From the NCBI GenBank assembly GCA_947589735.1, contig CANQCR010000002.1, positions 62,001 to 126,000 of the forward strand: DNA of 64,000 nucleotides, written 5' to 3'. Shown in pieces: positions 52,014 through 61,220 of the stretch. Positions within the stretch are counted from its first letter, which is position 1; every line of letters begins with the position of its first letter. The notes beneath the pieces are model-generated. The model searched no databases, had not been told where the DNA came from, and saw nothing but the letters and a program-made list of their open reading frames with translations. This DNA comes from an uncultured Bacilli bacterium (GTDB lineage: Bacteria; Bacillota_I; Bacilli_A; RF39; UBA660). A program made the position numbers and the translations under genes.

Positions 52014-55000
52014 TAATGAATTTGCAACAATTGGTTTATATGATCACAATGCTGATAGTTATAAAAAAATAAAATCGGCTTTTGAAATGGGTGAAGATGT
52101 CGTTGGAATTGTCCATGCAACTGGTACTGGTAAATCATATAATGCCTTACAACTAGCCTATGATAATAAAGATAAAAAAGTTGTTTATGTAGTGCCAGCT
52201 AACGGGATAATTGAACATATAAAAAAAATAATAGATGATAATCCTAATTTAGATTTAAAAAGAGATTTTCCCAATTTAGAATTTAGAACCTATCAAAGTT
52301 TTATATCTTTAGATAGGGAAGAGATAAAAAATATTAAATGTGATTTATTAATCTTGGATGAATTTCATCATATTGGCGCTCCAATATGGGGAGCAAGAAT
52401 TAATACTATGGTAGAAACACATCCTAAAATGAAAATATTTGGTATGACAGCCTATACCATTCGTGACCGAGGAACCATTTATGAAAGAGATATGGCTAAT
52501 CCTGATACTGATGAATTATTTTCTGGCAAAATAGAAAGTAGATATAGTTTATGTGATGCCATGATAGATGGAGTTCTTCCAAAACCGGTATATAAAAGTG
52601 CTTATACCAATTTAATGAGTGTAGAAAGTAAGTTAGAAGAAAAAGTTAAAAGATTGGTTTCTTCGACTAAAGAATATCAAGAATATATGTCTATTTTATT
52701 TGATGTTAAAAGAAGAATACATGAAGCACCAAGTATCCCTAGTATTTTAAGAGAAAATATCAAGCCAAATGGAAAATATATTTATTTTTGCCCACCCTGT
52801 ACTGAAGAAGGAGCTAATGATATTGAAACTATAAAAAAGCAGGCTTTTCTATGGTTTAAACAATTTGTACCTGAAGAAGATATCGTTATTTATACCTCAA
52901 CAAGTAGAATGGGTGAAGCGGGAAAGAAAAACCGTGATGCTTTTTATGATGATGTTACAATATCTGGTGAAAAAGTAGGTAATAAATTGCGTGTAATGTT
53001 TGCCATAAATCAATATAACGAAGGAATTCACGCCCCTAATATTGATGGTGTAATAATGGGGCGAGGTACTACATCGGATATCGTATATTTTGAACAATTA
53101 GGCCGAGCATTAGCTATCCGTGGTAACACTAAAGATATGTTTGATAAATTAGAAAAATATTCAATTCCAGAATTAATGGAAATGTGTAAAGCAAAAGGTA
53201 TTCACGTTAAAGAAGAGATGTCTAAAGAAGAATTAATTGAAAAATTAATTGCGCCTGTAGTAATTGATTTAACTAATAACTATGATTTTATTAAAGAACT
53301 TGAAAACAATTTAAGGAGTAAGATTAAAGAAGTATCTAATAGGGCTTCAGTTAATCATAGAGACATAAAGATAAAAGAAGCATCTTTCGACATTGAAATC
53401 GAAGATCAAGATTTATTTGAAATGTTAAAATACGTTAGCGATAGATTAATGAAGACATGGGAAGATTACTATGAACTTGCTAAAGCCTATTATGAATATC
53501 ATGGTAATTTAAATATTCCTTATCATTTTAAGACCAATGATGGCTATACTTATGATGAAAATGGGGTTGTAGACCTTGGCCGTTGGATGAGCCGACAAAG
53601 GCGACAATTTTCTAGTTTATCCAAAGAAAAACAACATTTGTTACAATCGATAGATTTTATCCGAGATCTTCTTGAAGAAAAGTGGTATAAAAATTATGAA
53701 TTAGCCAAAGCCTATTATAATCATTATGGTAATTCAGACATCCATTACCATTTTAAAACTAACAATGGTTATACCTACGATGAAGAAGGAAAGGTAAGAC
53801 TTGGAGCATGGCTTGGTTATCAAAGAAAAAAATTTTTTGAATTATCACAAGAACAGCAACAGTTACTTCAATCAATAGACTTTATGTTAGACCCTATTGA
53901 AGAAAAGTGGCATAAAAATTATGAGTATGCTAAAGCCTATTATGAACATTATGGCAATCTAGATGTCCCTCATTTTTTTATAACCAATGATGGTTATACT
54001 TATGATGAAAAGGGAAAGATAAGACTTGGTGGTTGGATTTCTACACAACGCCAAAGCTTTTCAAACTTATCAAAAGAAAGACGAGAATTACTTCAAGCGA
54101 TAGGTTTTATATTAAATGCTTCAACTGAAAAATGGAATAGAAGTTATAGGTGTGCTAAAGCCTATTATGAACATTATGGTAATTTAAATATCCCTTATCA
54201 TTTTAAAACCAATGATGGCTATACTTATGATGAAAATGGAGTTGTAGATCTTTATACTTGGGTTGCCTTTCACCGGACAAACTTTTCTAAACTATCAAAA
54301 GAAAGGAAAGAATTGCTTAAATCAATCGGTCTTATATTGAATCCTCTTGAAGAGAAGTGGATGCGAAATTATAATGCTGCCAAAAAATATTATGAATACT
54401 ATGGCAACCTAAAAATCCCTTATAATTTTGTAACTAATGATGGTTATACTTATGATGAAAAGGGGAAAATAAACCTTTGGTCTTGGTTGTCACATCAAAG
54501 AAGACAATTTTCTAGTTTATCAGAAGAAAAGCAAGGTTTATTACAATCAATCGGTTTAACATTAAATGATGCTGAAAATAGATGGAACCGAAATTATGAA
54601 CTTGCCAAAGCCTATTATTTGAAACACCATCATTTATATATGTCTCCAAAATACGTCACTGAAGATGGAATAAAATTGGGAAGTTGGATAGTATCTCAAA
54701 GAAGATATACATCACCTGATAGCGAAAAAGGACAATTGTTATCAAGTATAGGAATGATATGGGGAATAAAGCAGAATAGATCTAAAGTTATTGACATATG
54801 TGAACTTTATAATATTGATCAAGCAAAAAACAAAGCAATTCTTGAACATATTTCCATTCAAGAATTGCAATCTAAGATTGATTTTCTTAAAGAACATAAT
54901 ATACCTATATTAAATGATGATTTATTACTTGATATATTTTCTATGAGTAGCCCTGATATGGAAGAAAAATATGGCATATCACTTACAGAATTAATAAGTA

Positions 55001-55029
55001 AATATTCTAAAAAAAGTCAAAAAGAATAG
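52006..55029 (+). CDS. SF2 helicase with SAP-like segment and six helicase-associated repeats
   Basis: 1007 residues from ATG 52006. Motif I HATGTGKS (about residue 38-45), motif II DEFH (D118), motif III-like GMTAYT, motif VI-like EQLGRALAIRG. A SAP-like helix pair (SIPELMEMCKAKGIHVKEEM, SKEELIEKL) follows near 390. From W485 on, five copies of a 75-residue helicase-associated domain (W...Y..AK.YY...GN..IP..F.TNDGYTYDE.G...L..W...QR..F..LS.E...LLQSIGF) and a sixth, shortened copy. HA repeats bind DNA. Likely a DNA-remodelling or defence helicase; target unknown. Confidence 0.85.
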   Translation: MNNNEFATIGLYDHNADSYKKIKSAFEMGEDVVGIVHATGTGKSYNALQLAYDNKDKKVVYVVPANGIIEHIKKIIDDNPNLDLKRDFPNLEFRTYQSFISLDREEIKNIKCDLLILDEFHHIGAPIWGARINTMVETHPKMKIFGMTAYTIRDRGTIYERDMANPDTDELFSGKIESRYSLCDAMIDGVLPKPVYKSAYTNLMSVESKLEEKVKRLVSSTKEYQEYMSILFDVKRRIHEAPSIPSILRENIKPNGKYIYFCPPCTEEGANDIETIKKQAFLWFKQFVPEEDIVIYTSTSRMGEAGKKNRDAFYDDVTISGEKVGNKLRVMFAINQYNEGIHAPNIDGVIMGRGTTSDIVYFEQLGRALAIRGNTKDMFDKLEKYSIPELMEMCKAKGIHVKEEMSKEELIEKLIAPVVIDLTNNYDFIKELENNLRSKIKEVSNRASVNHRDIKIKEASFDIEIEDQDLFEMLKYVSDRLMKTWEDYYELAKAYYEYHGNLNIPYHFKTNDGYTYDENGVVDLGRWMSRQRRQFSSLSKEKQHLLQSIDFIRDLLEEKWYKNYELAKAYYNHYGNSDIHYHFKTNNGYTYDEEGKVRLGAWLGYQRKKFFELSQEQQQLLQSIDFMLDPIEEKWHKNYEYAKAYYEHYGNLDVPHFFITNDGYTYDEKGKIRLGGWISTQRQSFSNLSKERRELLQAIGFILNASTEKWNRSYRCAKAYYEHYGNLNIPYHFKTNDGYTYDENGVVDLYTWVAFHRTNFSKLSKERKELLKSIGLILNPLEEKWMRNYNAAKKYYEYYGNLKIPYNFVTNDGYTYDEKGKINLWSWLSHQRRQFSSLSEEKQGLLQSIGLTLNDAENRWNRNYELAKAYYLKHHHLYMSPKYVTEDGIKLGSWIVSQRRYTSPDSEKGQLLSSIGMIWGIKQNRSKVIDICELYNIDQAKNKAILEHISIQELQSKIDFLKEHNIPILNDDLLLDIFSMSSPDMEEKYGISLTELISKYSKKSQKE
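53458..54780 (+). repeat. Six tandem HA-domain repeats with exact 225-bp period
   Basis: The conserved TGG (Trp) that opens each unit lies at 53458, 53683, 53908, 54133, 54358 and 54583, exactly 225 bp apart. The sixth unit is shortened because it lacks most of the TNDGYTYDE loop. High similarity between units 1 and 4 (IPYHFKTNDGYTYDENGVVDL in both) suggests recent duplication or gene conversion. Confidence 0.9.
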
Positions 55030-55038
55030 AGGAATAGC

Positions 55039-55362
55039 ATGTTTTTAGATAAGTTTTTAAATCTTACTTATTTAGATTTAATATATGATAATTATGATGA
55101 AAAATATATAAGTTTATTAGATGAAGAAAATTTTAATAAAGTTTATCTATTACTAAAAAGTTATAATTTTTATTTTATTGATGATATTATTTTGAATTAT
55201 TTAGAGCTATTTGAAATAGAAACAAAATATGTTCAACTAGCCATTTCCGATATTAAATTAACCATTGGTGATGATTTTGTAAAAGAGATTGGGAAAAATA
55301 TGACTTTGATTGATAAAATTATTGAATTAGCAATTAAATATAGTGAGAAAGATGGAGATTAA
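55039..55362 (+). CDS. Small unknown helical protein
   Basis: 107 residues, 9 nt after the helicase, so probably in its operon. GAGGAATAGC is the ribosome site. Mostly helical, rich in Y, L and D (FLDKFLNLTYLDLIYDNYD, DDIILNYLELFEIE). No motif recognised. In size and place it parallels the small gene at 49773. Confidence 0.55.
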   Translation: MFLDKFLNLTYLDLIYDNYDEKYISLLDEENFNKVYLLLKSYNFYFIDDIILNYLELFEIETKYVQLAISDIKLTIGDDFVKEIGKNMTLIDKIIELAIKYSEKDGD

Positions 55363-55402
55363 AATTAAAAAGTTTTATCCATTTTTTTGATTTTCAATTA
55401 AT

Positions 55403-55543
55403 TCAATAACTTTTGGAAACAAAAAACCAATCTTTCGATTGATTTTTATATATCAATATTTGTGCATTTTGAACATATTCGCCAGTGGGTCCTAAGGGAA
55501 GAGGCTCGACAATTTTTTGCCTCGATAATAGGTAATAAACCAT
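55403..55543 (-). CDS. Possible 46-codon ORF or gene fragment
   Basis: Minus-strand frame reads MVYYLLSRQKIVEPLPLGPT, then GEYVQNAQILIYKNQSKDWFFVSKSY. It follows the cysteine-rich gene by 13 nt but has no ribosome site. A hairpin (CAATC-TTTC-GATTG, 55428-55441, with A and T tails) lies within it and may be the bidirectional terminator of the convergent transcripts. I lean to a remnant. Confidence 0.2.
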   Translation of the reverse strand: MVYYLLSRQKIVEPLPLGPTGEYVQNAQILIYKNQSKDWFFVSKSY

Positions 55544-55556
55544 TAACTAATTTTAT

Positions 55557-56264
55557 TTAAGAGTTCAATATCCATTCTATAATACGTTTTTTAATTTCAT
55601 AATATTCTTGTTCTTCAAATTGCATATTGGCGATACAAAATCTTTTTGATGCAATATGGGAGCAAAACATACACTCATATAAGTTAAAACAATCTTGAAT
55701 GAATAGGGAATTAGATACTTTATTAGAACATATGACATTATAACTATTACTACAATCTTTCGAGTCATCGCATCTTATACAAAAACTACAGGTTCCGGAA
55801 CGTTGTGAGGCGAGCAAGAATTCGCTATTGCCACACGAATCACAATAAATAAGATTTTTAGAATCACTACAATCCGTACTTCGATAAATATTTTCAGAGC
55901 GGTATATAGTATCGCTTTTAATAACGTTAATTGAATCATAAACACGTTCTGTTGTTGTTAGATTGATGGTATTCCAAATATCGATTAATTCGGCTAGATT
56001 ACTAATATTCTGTTTTGGTAGCATCCATCCTTCATTTGCATCTTTTCGTTCCATATTTTTATTGGTAATAAATCTACCACTATTGATAGAATCGGCCCAA
56101 GTTATTTCATTGGTTGTTGAGTCGTTGACTTGCTTAGGTAGTTTAATGTCAAAAGCAAATTTTTCTAATAATATATCTAATGAATAACAATTATCCTTAT
56201 TAAAGACACTTTTAAATATTTTATTTACAATTTCTAATGCTAGTACATCATTCATCTTAAACAC
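55557..56264 (-). CDS. Cysteine-rich repeat protein, partner of the HerA-like ATPase
   Basis: 235 residues. The N-terminal half is helical with GWMLPKQNISNLAELIDIW. Residues 115-215 carry 13 cysteines less one, in short S..I/C..S repeats (SDTIYRSENIYRSTDCSDSK, YCDSCGNSEF, CSFCIRCDDSKDCSNS) like a narrow beta-solenoid or multi-zinc module. The end, KRFCIANMQFEEQEYYEIKK, looks conserved. Family not named with confidence. Its ATG overlaps the end of the HerA-like gene by 8 nt. Confidence 0.65.
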   Translation of the reverse strand: MFKMNDVLALEIVNKIFKSVFNKDNCYSLDILLEKFAFDIKLPKQVNDSTTNEITWADSINSGRFITNKNMERKDANEGWMLPKQNISNLAELIDIWNTINLTTTERVYDSINVIKSDTIYRSENIYRSTDCSDSKNLIYCDSCGNSEFLLASQRSGTCSFCIRCDDSKDCSNSYNVICSNKVSNSLFIQDCFNLYECMFCSHIASKRFCIANMQFEEQEYYEIKKRIIEWILNS

Positions 56265-58110
56265 CTCTTTTATTTGTTGAATTAGAAATTAGAATATCTT
56301 TTAATTTGATATTACAATTTAAGTTAAAAGATATTCGACTACTTTCGGTATGTGAAACTTGTTGATTATTTTGATTATTTAAATAAACTGGCTTAATTCT
56401 TGGGATACCAATATAATCTAGCGTTATCCCTTTAAAAGCCGGCATTAATATGCCGTTAGCATCAATTCTAGCAATGCATTCCCGATTTTGTAATTCCGTA
56501 AGTAATTTTATTTTTTGCTCTTTTGAATCATCTAAAGGAATTTTCATGTTGAAATTATCGACGATGAGCGTGGCATCTAATTTGGAAACCCTAAAGATAA
56601 AATAATTGATAACATTAGCAAATATAGCATTTTTTAAACTATCCGAAATTTGATTAAGATATTGTCCAGCTAAAACTAATGACAAATTATATTTTCTTGA
56701 TTCTGATAGATATCTTGCTAAAATAGGATTTTCAACAATCGCTACTTCATCGATGATAAATATAATATGTTCTTTTATTTCTTGCCTTTGAACGATTGTT
56801 AATAGTTGTTGCATTAAAAGCCCCGCAATTGTTTTAGTTACTTTATCACCGAGACTTGTTCGGTTAAGAGAAAATAGTGTTAAGAAATTATCGTGGATGA
56901 CATCTTTTAAATTATCAGAATGTTCTTCTTTATTAAAGACGGGAATCATCTCCATTTCGTCAATAAAGCCGATAATAGGGGCGATAGCGTCACTATATGA
57001 TTTCGTTTTTAAATCATTAAAATCAGATAAAAAGAAGTCAATAACACTAACAGGTAAGACATTTTTTAAATAATTTATGAGACTATTGCGATATTCTGTA
57101 TCTAAAAGGAGTTTTCTTAAATTTCTAAAGTTGAAAGAAGAGGCCGTTAGTAATAGGTGAACAGCATGCCTTAAAACTCTTTCTAATTTCGAATTATATT
57201 GATCAGCAAGAAGGGATTTTAATAGATCTAACAATAGTTCTGTGGATGCGATGATATCATCACTATTATTAATAAAAAGATCAATACTACTCAAACTATT
57301 TTTAAAGTCAATAACTTGTCCTAATCCACCGATGTCATTTTCTAAGGCAGCATGGGGATCAATGACAACAACTTTATATTTCTGACGTAAATTCTCATTT
57401 TTATTGATGTTATTAATTAACATACTTATAAACTTTGACTTACCAGTTCCAGAAGAACCAATAACAAGTGAGTGTTTATCAAAACTAAAATTATTTTGAT
57501 TTAAATAGAAATTACCTTGAAGATAAGGAAAAGTATCAATTGAAAGAATGGCATTGTTTGTATCACTATTTAATAAGTGTAATATTTTATTAATTTCTAA
57601 ATATTTAGGCGTTTTTTTATAGTAGAATCTTTTATTGCTATCAAAGTCAACAGCTAAAATATTTGCTGGTATAGCAAGAAGAAGTATATATTTTTTGATA
57701 ATTCCGTTTTGGTTTAAATAGAAAGATACGCTTTCTTTAACTTTATCTTCACCTAATTTTCGAAGTTTTATTTCTAAATACATTAATGTTCCTTTATTTT
57801 TAATTTCGTTGTAATTTATTAAATCAACAATATTTTTTCCTGTTTTAGGTAAAGCTAAATAAGTCTTAACCGCTTTAGGTCTATAGATATCTTGACTAGG
57901 CTTTAATAAAAAAGAATTTAAATTATTGATGGTAGGTGGCAAAGAACATTTTGTTTCAATAAAGTATCTTAAATTGTTTTTATCATTGGTTATAATGATT
58001 TTAAAACTTCTAAAAAGTCCATTATAATTAGAAACAATTTTAATTAATTCTTTCCATTCATCTTTCGAAACGAAGTCTTGATTTAAATATATTTCTTTTA
58101 TCAACCCCAT
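56257..58110 (-). CDS. HerA/TraG-like ATPase
   Basis: 617 residues. An N-terminal region of about 210 residues precedes the motor. Walker A GSSGTGKS (218-225), the HerA-typical VVVIDPHAALENDIGGLG (248-264), Walker B IIFIIDE (449-455) and LVLAGQYLNQI (sensor). Members are hexameric DNA translocases in end resection, defence or DNA transfer. No relaxase, NurA or type IV secretion gene is nearby, so conjugation is not supported. GAGGTGACC precedes the ATG; TGATATACT is an extended -10 just upstream. Confidence 0.85.
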   Translation of the reverse strand: MGLIKEIYLNQDFVSKDEWKELIKIVSNYNGLFRSFKIIITNDKNNLRYFIETKCSLPPTINNLNSFLLKPSQDIYRPKAVKTYLALPKTGKNIVDLINYNEIKNKGTLMYLEIKLRKLGEDKVKESVSFYLNQNGIIKKYILLLAIPANILAVDFDSNKRFYYKKTPKYLEINKILHLLNSDTNNAILSIDTFPYLQGNFYLNQNNFSFDKHSLVIGSSGTGKSKFISMLINNINKNENLRQKYKVVVIDPHAALENDIGGLGQVIDFKNSLSSIDLFINNSDDIIASTELLLDLLKSLLADQYNSKLERVLRHAVHLLLTASSFNFRNLRKLLLDTEYRNSLINYLKNVLPVSVIDFFLSDFNDLKTKSYSDAIAPIIGFIDEMEMIPVFNKEEHSDNLKDVIHDNFLTLFSLNRTSLGDKVTKTIAGLLMQQLLTIVQRQEIKEHIIFIIDEVAIVENPILARYLSESRKYNLSLVLAGQYLNQISDSLKNAIFANVINYFIFRVSKLDATLIVDNFNMKIPLDDSKEQKIKLLTELQNRECIARIDANGILMPAFKGITLDYIGIPRIKPVYLNNQNNQQVSHTESSRISFNLNCNIKLKDILISNSTNKRGV

Positions 58111-58153
58111 AATTGGTCACCTCGTTGATAAAGTATATCAAAAAATCAAAATA

Positions 58154-58184
58154 AAAAACTGACTTTTTAGCAATCAGTTTTATC
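58154..58184 (-). terminator. Terminator of the AraC gene
   Basis: On the minus strand AAACTGA ... TCAGTTTTTT, 7-bp stem with T-run, just before the HerA-like gene promoter. Confidence 0.65.
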
Positions 58185-58187
58185 AGT

Positions 58188-58982
58188 TTAATATATCGCT
58201 ACAAGAAAGTCTGTCATGTTATCATGATAATATTCTAGTTCCGGTAGTTCTTTTAAATTATATTTGGTTGATGGTAAAAACTCCTCATAAAATCTATGGG
58301 ATATTTCCTGAATCTCCTTGGGATTTTGCGAAGGAATAGAAAACTTTAACCATTTACTAGCGGGTATTTTTATGTGTTCAAATGTCTTGATAGGTTGATC
58401 ATACATACAATAATATTTTTGACTTTCTTCTCTTTCTATATCATAAGTGATTAGTCCATATTTTATCGCACCATATTTATCTAAATATTTTGCTTCTGTT
58501 TCTTTGAAGAAAAGGGGAGCATCTTCGCCTATTTTCATATTATTAGTTTTTTTACCGACACCATATAAATCCATTTCATTAAGTGTAACAACTTCATAAT
58601 CTAGTTCTGATGCTTGGATAATATCTTCGTTAAAAATGATGCGTGGGAAATTTTTAAGTTTTGTTTCTTTGTTAACAAGACTAGGTTTAATGCCATGAAA
58701 CTTTAAGAAGGCTCTAGAAAAGGAAGTGGCATTATCATACCTGTATTTTAATGCTATATCAATAATTTTGCCATTACCTTCATATAAATCAAATCCGGCG
58801 TTAGATAGTCTTCTTTTTCTAATATACTCTGACACGGAAAGACCTGCTAACATTGTAAATAAGCGCTGCATCGTATAGACATTGACCCCTAAATATTTAG
58901 CTAAGACATCATAACTTATATCTTCTTCTAAATTATCATCAATGTATTTGGTTATTTCATTCAAACATTTATAGATATTCAA
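58188..58982 (-). CDS. AraC-family regulator with GyrI-like effector domain
   Basis: 264 residues starting at TTG 58982 (AGGTGATGATGG upstream). N-terminal double HTH: ISYDVLAKYLGVNVYTMQRL, SVSEYIRKRRLSNAGFDL, IIDIALKYRYDNATSFSRAF, LKFHGIKPS. The C-terminal 150 residues look like a GyrI/Rob-type ligand domain (VVTLNEMDLYGVGKKT ... YYCMYDQPIKTFEHIKIPAS, ending FLVAIY). Typical of small-molecule or drug sensing. Confidence 0.88.
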   Translation of the reverse strand: MNIYKCLNEITKYIDDNLEEDISYDVLAKYLGVNVYTMQRLFTMLAGLSVSEYIRKRRLSNAGFDLYEGNGKIIDIALKYRYDNATSFSRAFLKFHGIKPSLVNKETKLKNFPRIIFNEDIIQASELDYEVVTLNEMDLYGVGKKTNNMKIGEDAPLFFKETEAKYLDKYGAIKYGLITYDIEREESQKYYCMYDQPIKTFEHIKIPASKWLKFSIPSQNPKEIQEISHRFYEEFLPSTKYNLKELPELEYYHDNMTDFLVAIY

Positions 58983-59338
58983 CCATCATCACCTAATATT
59001 ATTTTAACATAAAATCTTTACAAGATTAATAAGTAATATTCAACTCTATCAATTAAAGATAGATGTAAGAATATAGATAGCTGAAGATATATATATGATC
59101 AAGAAAAAATAAAATAACTATTTTATAATTGGCAAACTAATTAACCATATGAATTTTGATAAGTATATCAGAATATCCCAGGTATTTTTATTTCAATAAA
59201 ATTAATTCAAATAGAGATGAAATATATTTAAATACTCGCGCACTTTGAATATATTTATCAAAGAAGCAGTCGGGGGAGGCATTTACAACTTTAATAGTTA
59301 TGATATAATGATGTTAAATGTTTCGAGGTGATAAAAAT
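58983..59338. promoter_or_regulatory. Non-coding region with shared element and direct repeat copy 1
   Basis: 58990-59060 resembles 50349-50416 (TAATATTA.TT.AACATAAA.TCTTTACAA and an identical 16-nt TATCAATTAAAGATAG). It includes the AraC promoter on the minus strand. 59128-59190 is the left copy of a repeat also at 60258-60325. TGATATAAT (59301-59309) is the extended -10 of the peptidase gene. I see no ORF. Confidence 0.6.
59128..59190 (+). repeat. Direct repeat flanking the peptidase gene, left copy
   Basis: TTGGCAAACTAATTA...TTTTGATAAGTATATCAGAATAT matches TTGACAAAATAATTA...TTTTGATAAGTGTATCAGAATAT at 60258-60325, about 80% by eye. Confidence 0.65.
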
Positions 59339-60244
59339 ATGTATCAAAAAGATGCTTTAAGAGAATATATTCTTAATTCAGAAATAAGAGTGTTTAGTAA
59401 AGAAATAAAAGTGAGGTTATCTAAAGATTTGGCAGTTAAATATGATGAAGGCTTATATCAAAACGCTTTATTAAATATCCAAAACAACTTACAATTGATA
59501 AATAGTCTAAATATTCGTTATCCTGCGAATGCAAATCCTATATTGTATGTGTATATTGTTCCTGATGATAAATATGCAAAATTATTAGGAATACCTAAAC
59601 GTTTTGATAGAGGTACAGGCGGAGGAAAACCTGTTAGTTGTTATGATTTAGATGGATTTAATAGTGCTTATGGTTTAAGTCAAAATCTTTTAGAAAATAA
59701 AACTTTAGATATGGAAATATCAAAAAAGGAAAATGAAATTCATGAACTTTCACATATTATTCATAGTCAATTTTTTTCTAAAAACCAAACAATTTGTGAA
59801 GGTTTTGCTGAAGCTTTACCGCTTTATACATTAGGCTTTGAAGAACTTTTTGATGAGCATCAAAATATATTATTACATTTAGATGAAAATAAGATATTAA
59901 GTGCTCAAGAACTTTTAGATTCTGAAAAAGATGAAAGTTATGGAGTTTATGAAGCTTTACCTAATAAATCTTGTTCTTTTAGATACTCTTATATTTCTTC
60001 ATATCTACTAGTAAGAGGTTGCTTAGAGACTTTAAAAGAGGAGTATGATATTTCCAAAACTGAAGCGACTCAAAGATTTTTAGAAATCGTAAAACAAAGT
60101 AAATGTACAAATGAATGGTTAATTTTCGATATTGCTAATGCTATTGGAATTTCAGAAGAAATATTATTAAATGGTAAAGATATACAAAAAAAGGCTTTAG
60201 CTTCTATAAAATTAATGGCATCTCATAGTATTACTAAAAAGTAA
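59339..60244 (+). CDS. Putative zinc metallopeptidase (HExxH)
   Basis: 301 residues from ATG 59339 (GAGGTGATAAAA upstream). The active site is HELSHIIHS with a downstream CEGFAEALP that can supply the third zinc ligand, a gluzincin layout. No signal peptide or TM, so cytoplasmic. The rest is not recognised. It is a single-gene unit between direct repeats (59128-59190 and 60258-60325), which suggests it arrived as a cassette. Confidence 0.75.
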   Translation: MYQKDALREYILNSEIRVFSKEIKVRLSKDLAVKYDEGLYQNALLNIQNNLQLINSLNIRYPANANPILYVYIVPDDKYAKLLGIPKRFDRGTGGGKPVSCYDLDGFNSAYGLSQNLLENKTLDMEISKKENEIHELSHIIHSQFFSKNQTICEGFAEALPLYTLGFEELFDEHQNILLHLDENKILSAQELLDSEKDESYGVYEALPNKSCSFRYSYISSYLLVRGCLETLKEEYDISKTEATQRFLEIVKQSKCTNEWLIFDIANAIGISEEILLNGKDIQKKALASIKLMASHSITKK

Positions 60245-60257
60245 AATATAATATTTT

Positions 60258-60325
60258 TTTGACAAAATAATTACCCCCTAGGGATTTTGATAAGTGTATC
60301 AGAATATTCTATGGGATTTTTTATG
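60258..60325 (+). repeat. Direct repeat flanking the peptidase gene, right copy
   Basis: See the left copy at 59128-59190. It is followed by T-rich sequence. Confidence 0.65.
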
Positions 60326-60354
60326 CAAAAAAAAAATCGAACTAAAAAGTTCGA
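60326..60354 (-). terminator. Minus-strand terminator
   Basis: TCGAACT AAAA AGTTCGA hairpin (60337-60354) with an A10 run on its left, so a U-run on the minus strand. It probably ends the 60537 transcript. Between 60355 and 60536 a minus-strand frame reads YENCDISFLETEDYFDSFVI without a start, perhaps a gene remnant. Confidence 0.6.
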
Positions 60355-60473
60355 CTAAAATACAAAATGGAGCATGAGTCATAGATATCTACAACTTTTT
60401 TCTAATAACGAAAGAATCAAAATAATCTTCCGTTTCTAAAAAGGATATATCACAATTTTCATATTTATTAAAT

Positions 60474-60494
60474 ATTATTATTATTATTATTATT
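60474..60494. repeat. (ATT)7 microsatellite
   Basis: Seven perfect ATT units in the non-coding stretch downstream of the 60537 gene. Confidence 0.85.
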
Positions 60495-60536
60495 TTATTG
60501 GATACACTTTTAAAGCCTAATAATAACTTATTATTT

Positions 60537-60932
60537 TTATATTTTTAATAATGTATCAGTAAGCAGTTTAGCTTTATTGTAAAGATCGATGTTTTTGATT
60601 GCTTTTGTTGTTCCATTATAATTAACTGTTACTTTAAATCCAGCATCAAATAAATCTTCATTTGAAATTTCTTTATTAATTATTTCATTTTCAATAAAAT
60701 TTATAACTTCGTTATATTCTTCAACGTTTAATTCTCTAATTTTTGTTATAGCATTAGTTTTTTCTGGCTCTTGAGGGAAATGATAGAACTGATATGAATA
60801 TAGTTCTTTATTTTGAGTTATAATTGTTCCAGCGTATCCAGGATCATCAACTCCCCACCATTTACTTACTATAAATATAGCATTTTCTTCAATTTTGGAT
60901 AATTTTTCATTAAATTCTATTTGTGTTTCCAT
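60537..60932 (-). CDS. Unknown small cytoplasmic protein
   Basis: 131 residues; AAGAGGT precedes the ATG. FIVSKWWGVDDPGYAGTIIT and YSYQFYHFPQEPEKTNAI are distinctive, followed by a helical EEYNEVINFIENEIINKEI and a short basic beta segment VTVNYNGTTKAI. No motif recognised. Possibly an SMI1/KNR4-like or immunity-type protein, but I cannot support that from the sequence. Confidence 0.6.
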   Translation of the reverse strand: METQIEFNEKLSKIEENAIFIVSKWWGVDDPGYAGTIITQNKELYSYQFYHFPQEPEKTNAITKIRELNVEEYNEVINFIENEIINKEISNEDLFDAGFKVTVNYNGTTKAIKNIDLYNKAKLLTDTLLKI

Positions 60933-61017
60933 TTTTACCTCTTTTCATTAAATTATTTACATTTTAATTATAGCATTAGAAATTAATAAAAAGCAATTTT
61001 AATTTATATAAAATAAA

Positions 61018-61043
61018 ACTTACAAACATTTAAGTTCGTAAGT
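61018..61043 (-). terminator. tRNA-Gly terminator
   Basis: ACTTACGAAC TTAAAT GTTTGTAAGT (minus strand), 10 bp with one G-T pair, then TTTTATTTT. Confidence 0.65.
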
Positions 61044-61058
61044 CGATTCAACCAAAAA

Positions 61059-61133
61059 TGGAGCAAGTGACCAGAATCGAACTGGCATCCCAGCCTTGGC
61101 AAGGCCGTGTACTAACCATTGTACTACACCTGC
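61059..61133 (-). tRNA. tRNA-Gly (GCC)
   Basis: Minus strand. Acceptor stem GCAGGTG / CACTTGC, D-arm around GTAGTACAATGGTTAGTAC, anticodon loop CTTGCCAAG with anticodon GCC, T-arm CTGGG...TTCGATTC with variable context, and an encoded CCA end. A TGGTATAAT extended -10 is at 61150-61142 (minus). Confidence 0.93.
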
Positions 61134-61220
61134 GTACTAACATTATACCATAAAAATGATGAAAGTATACACTAAATGTTAAAAAAATGAAAATTTATCC
61201 CAAATTGAGAGTAGTTTTGA

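Noticed and set aside
53458-54780. Regular repeats that could suggest a CRISPR array
   Set aside because: They are coding HA-domain repeats in frame with a 225-bp period; no short repeat-spacer structure and no cas genes.
55557-58110. Conjugative element (HerA-like ATPase read as a TraG coupling protein)
   Set aside because: No relaxase, VirB4, secretion or integrase genes within the window.
43900-60900. Prophage or insertion sequence
   Set aside because: No integrase, transposase, terminase or structural genes seen; only recombination footprints.
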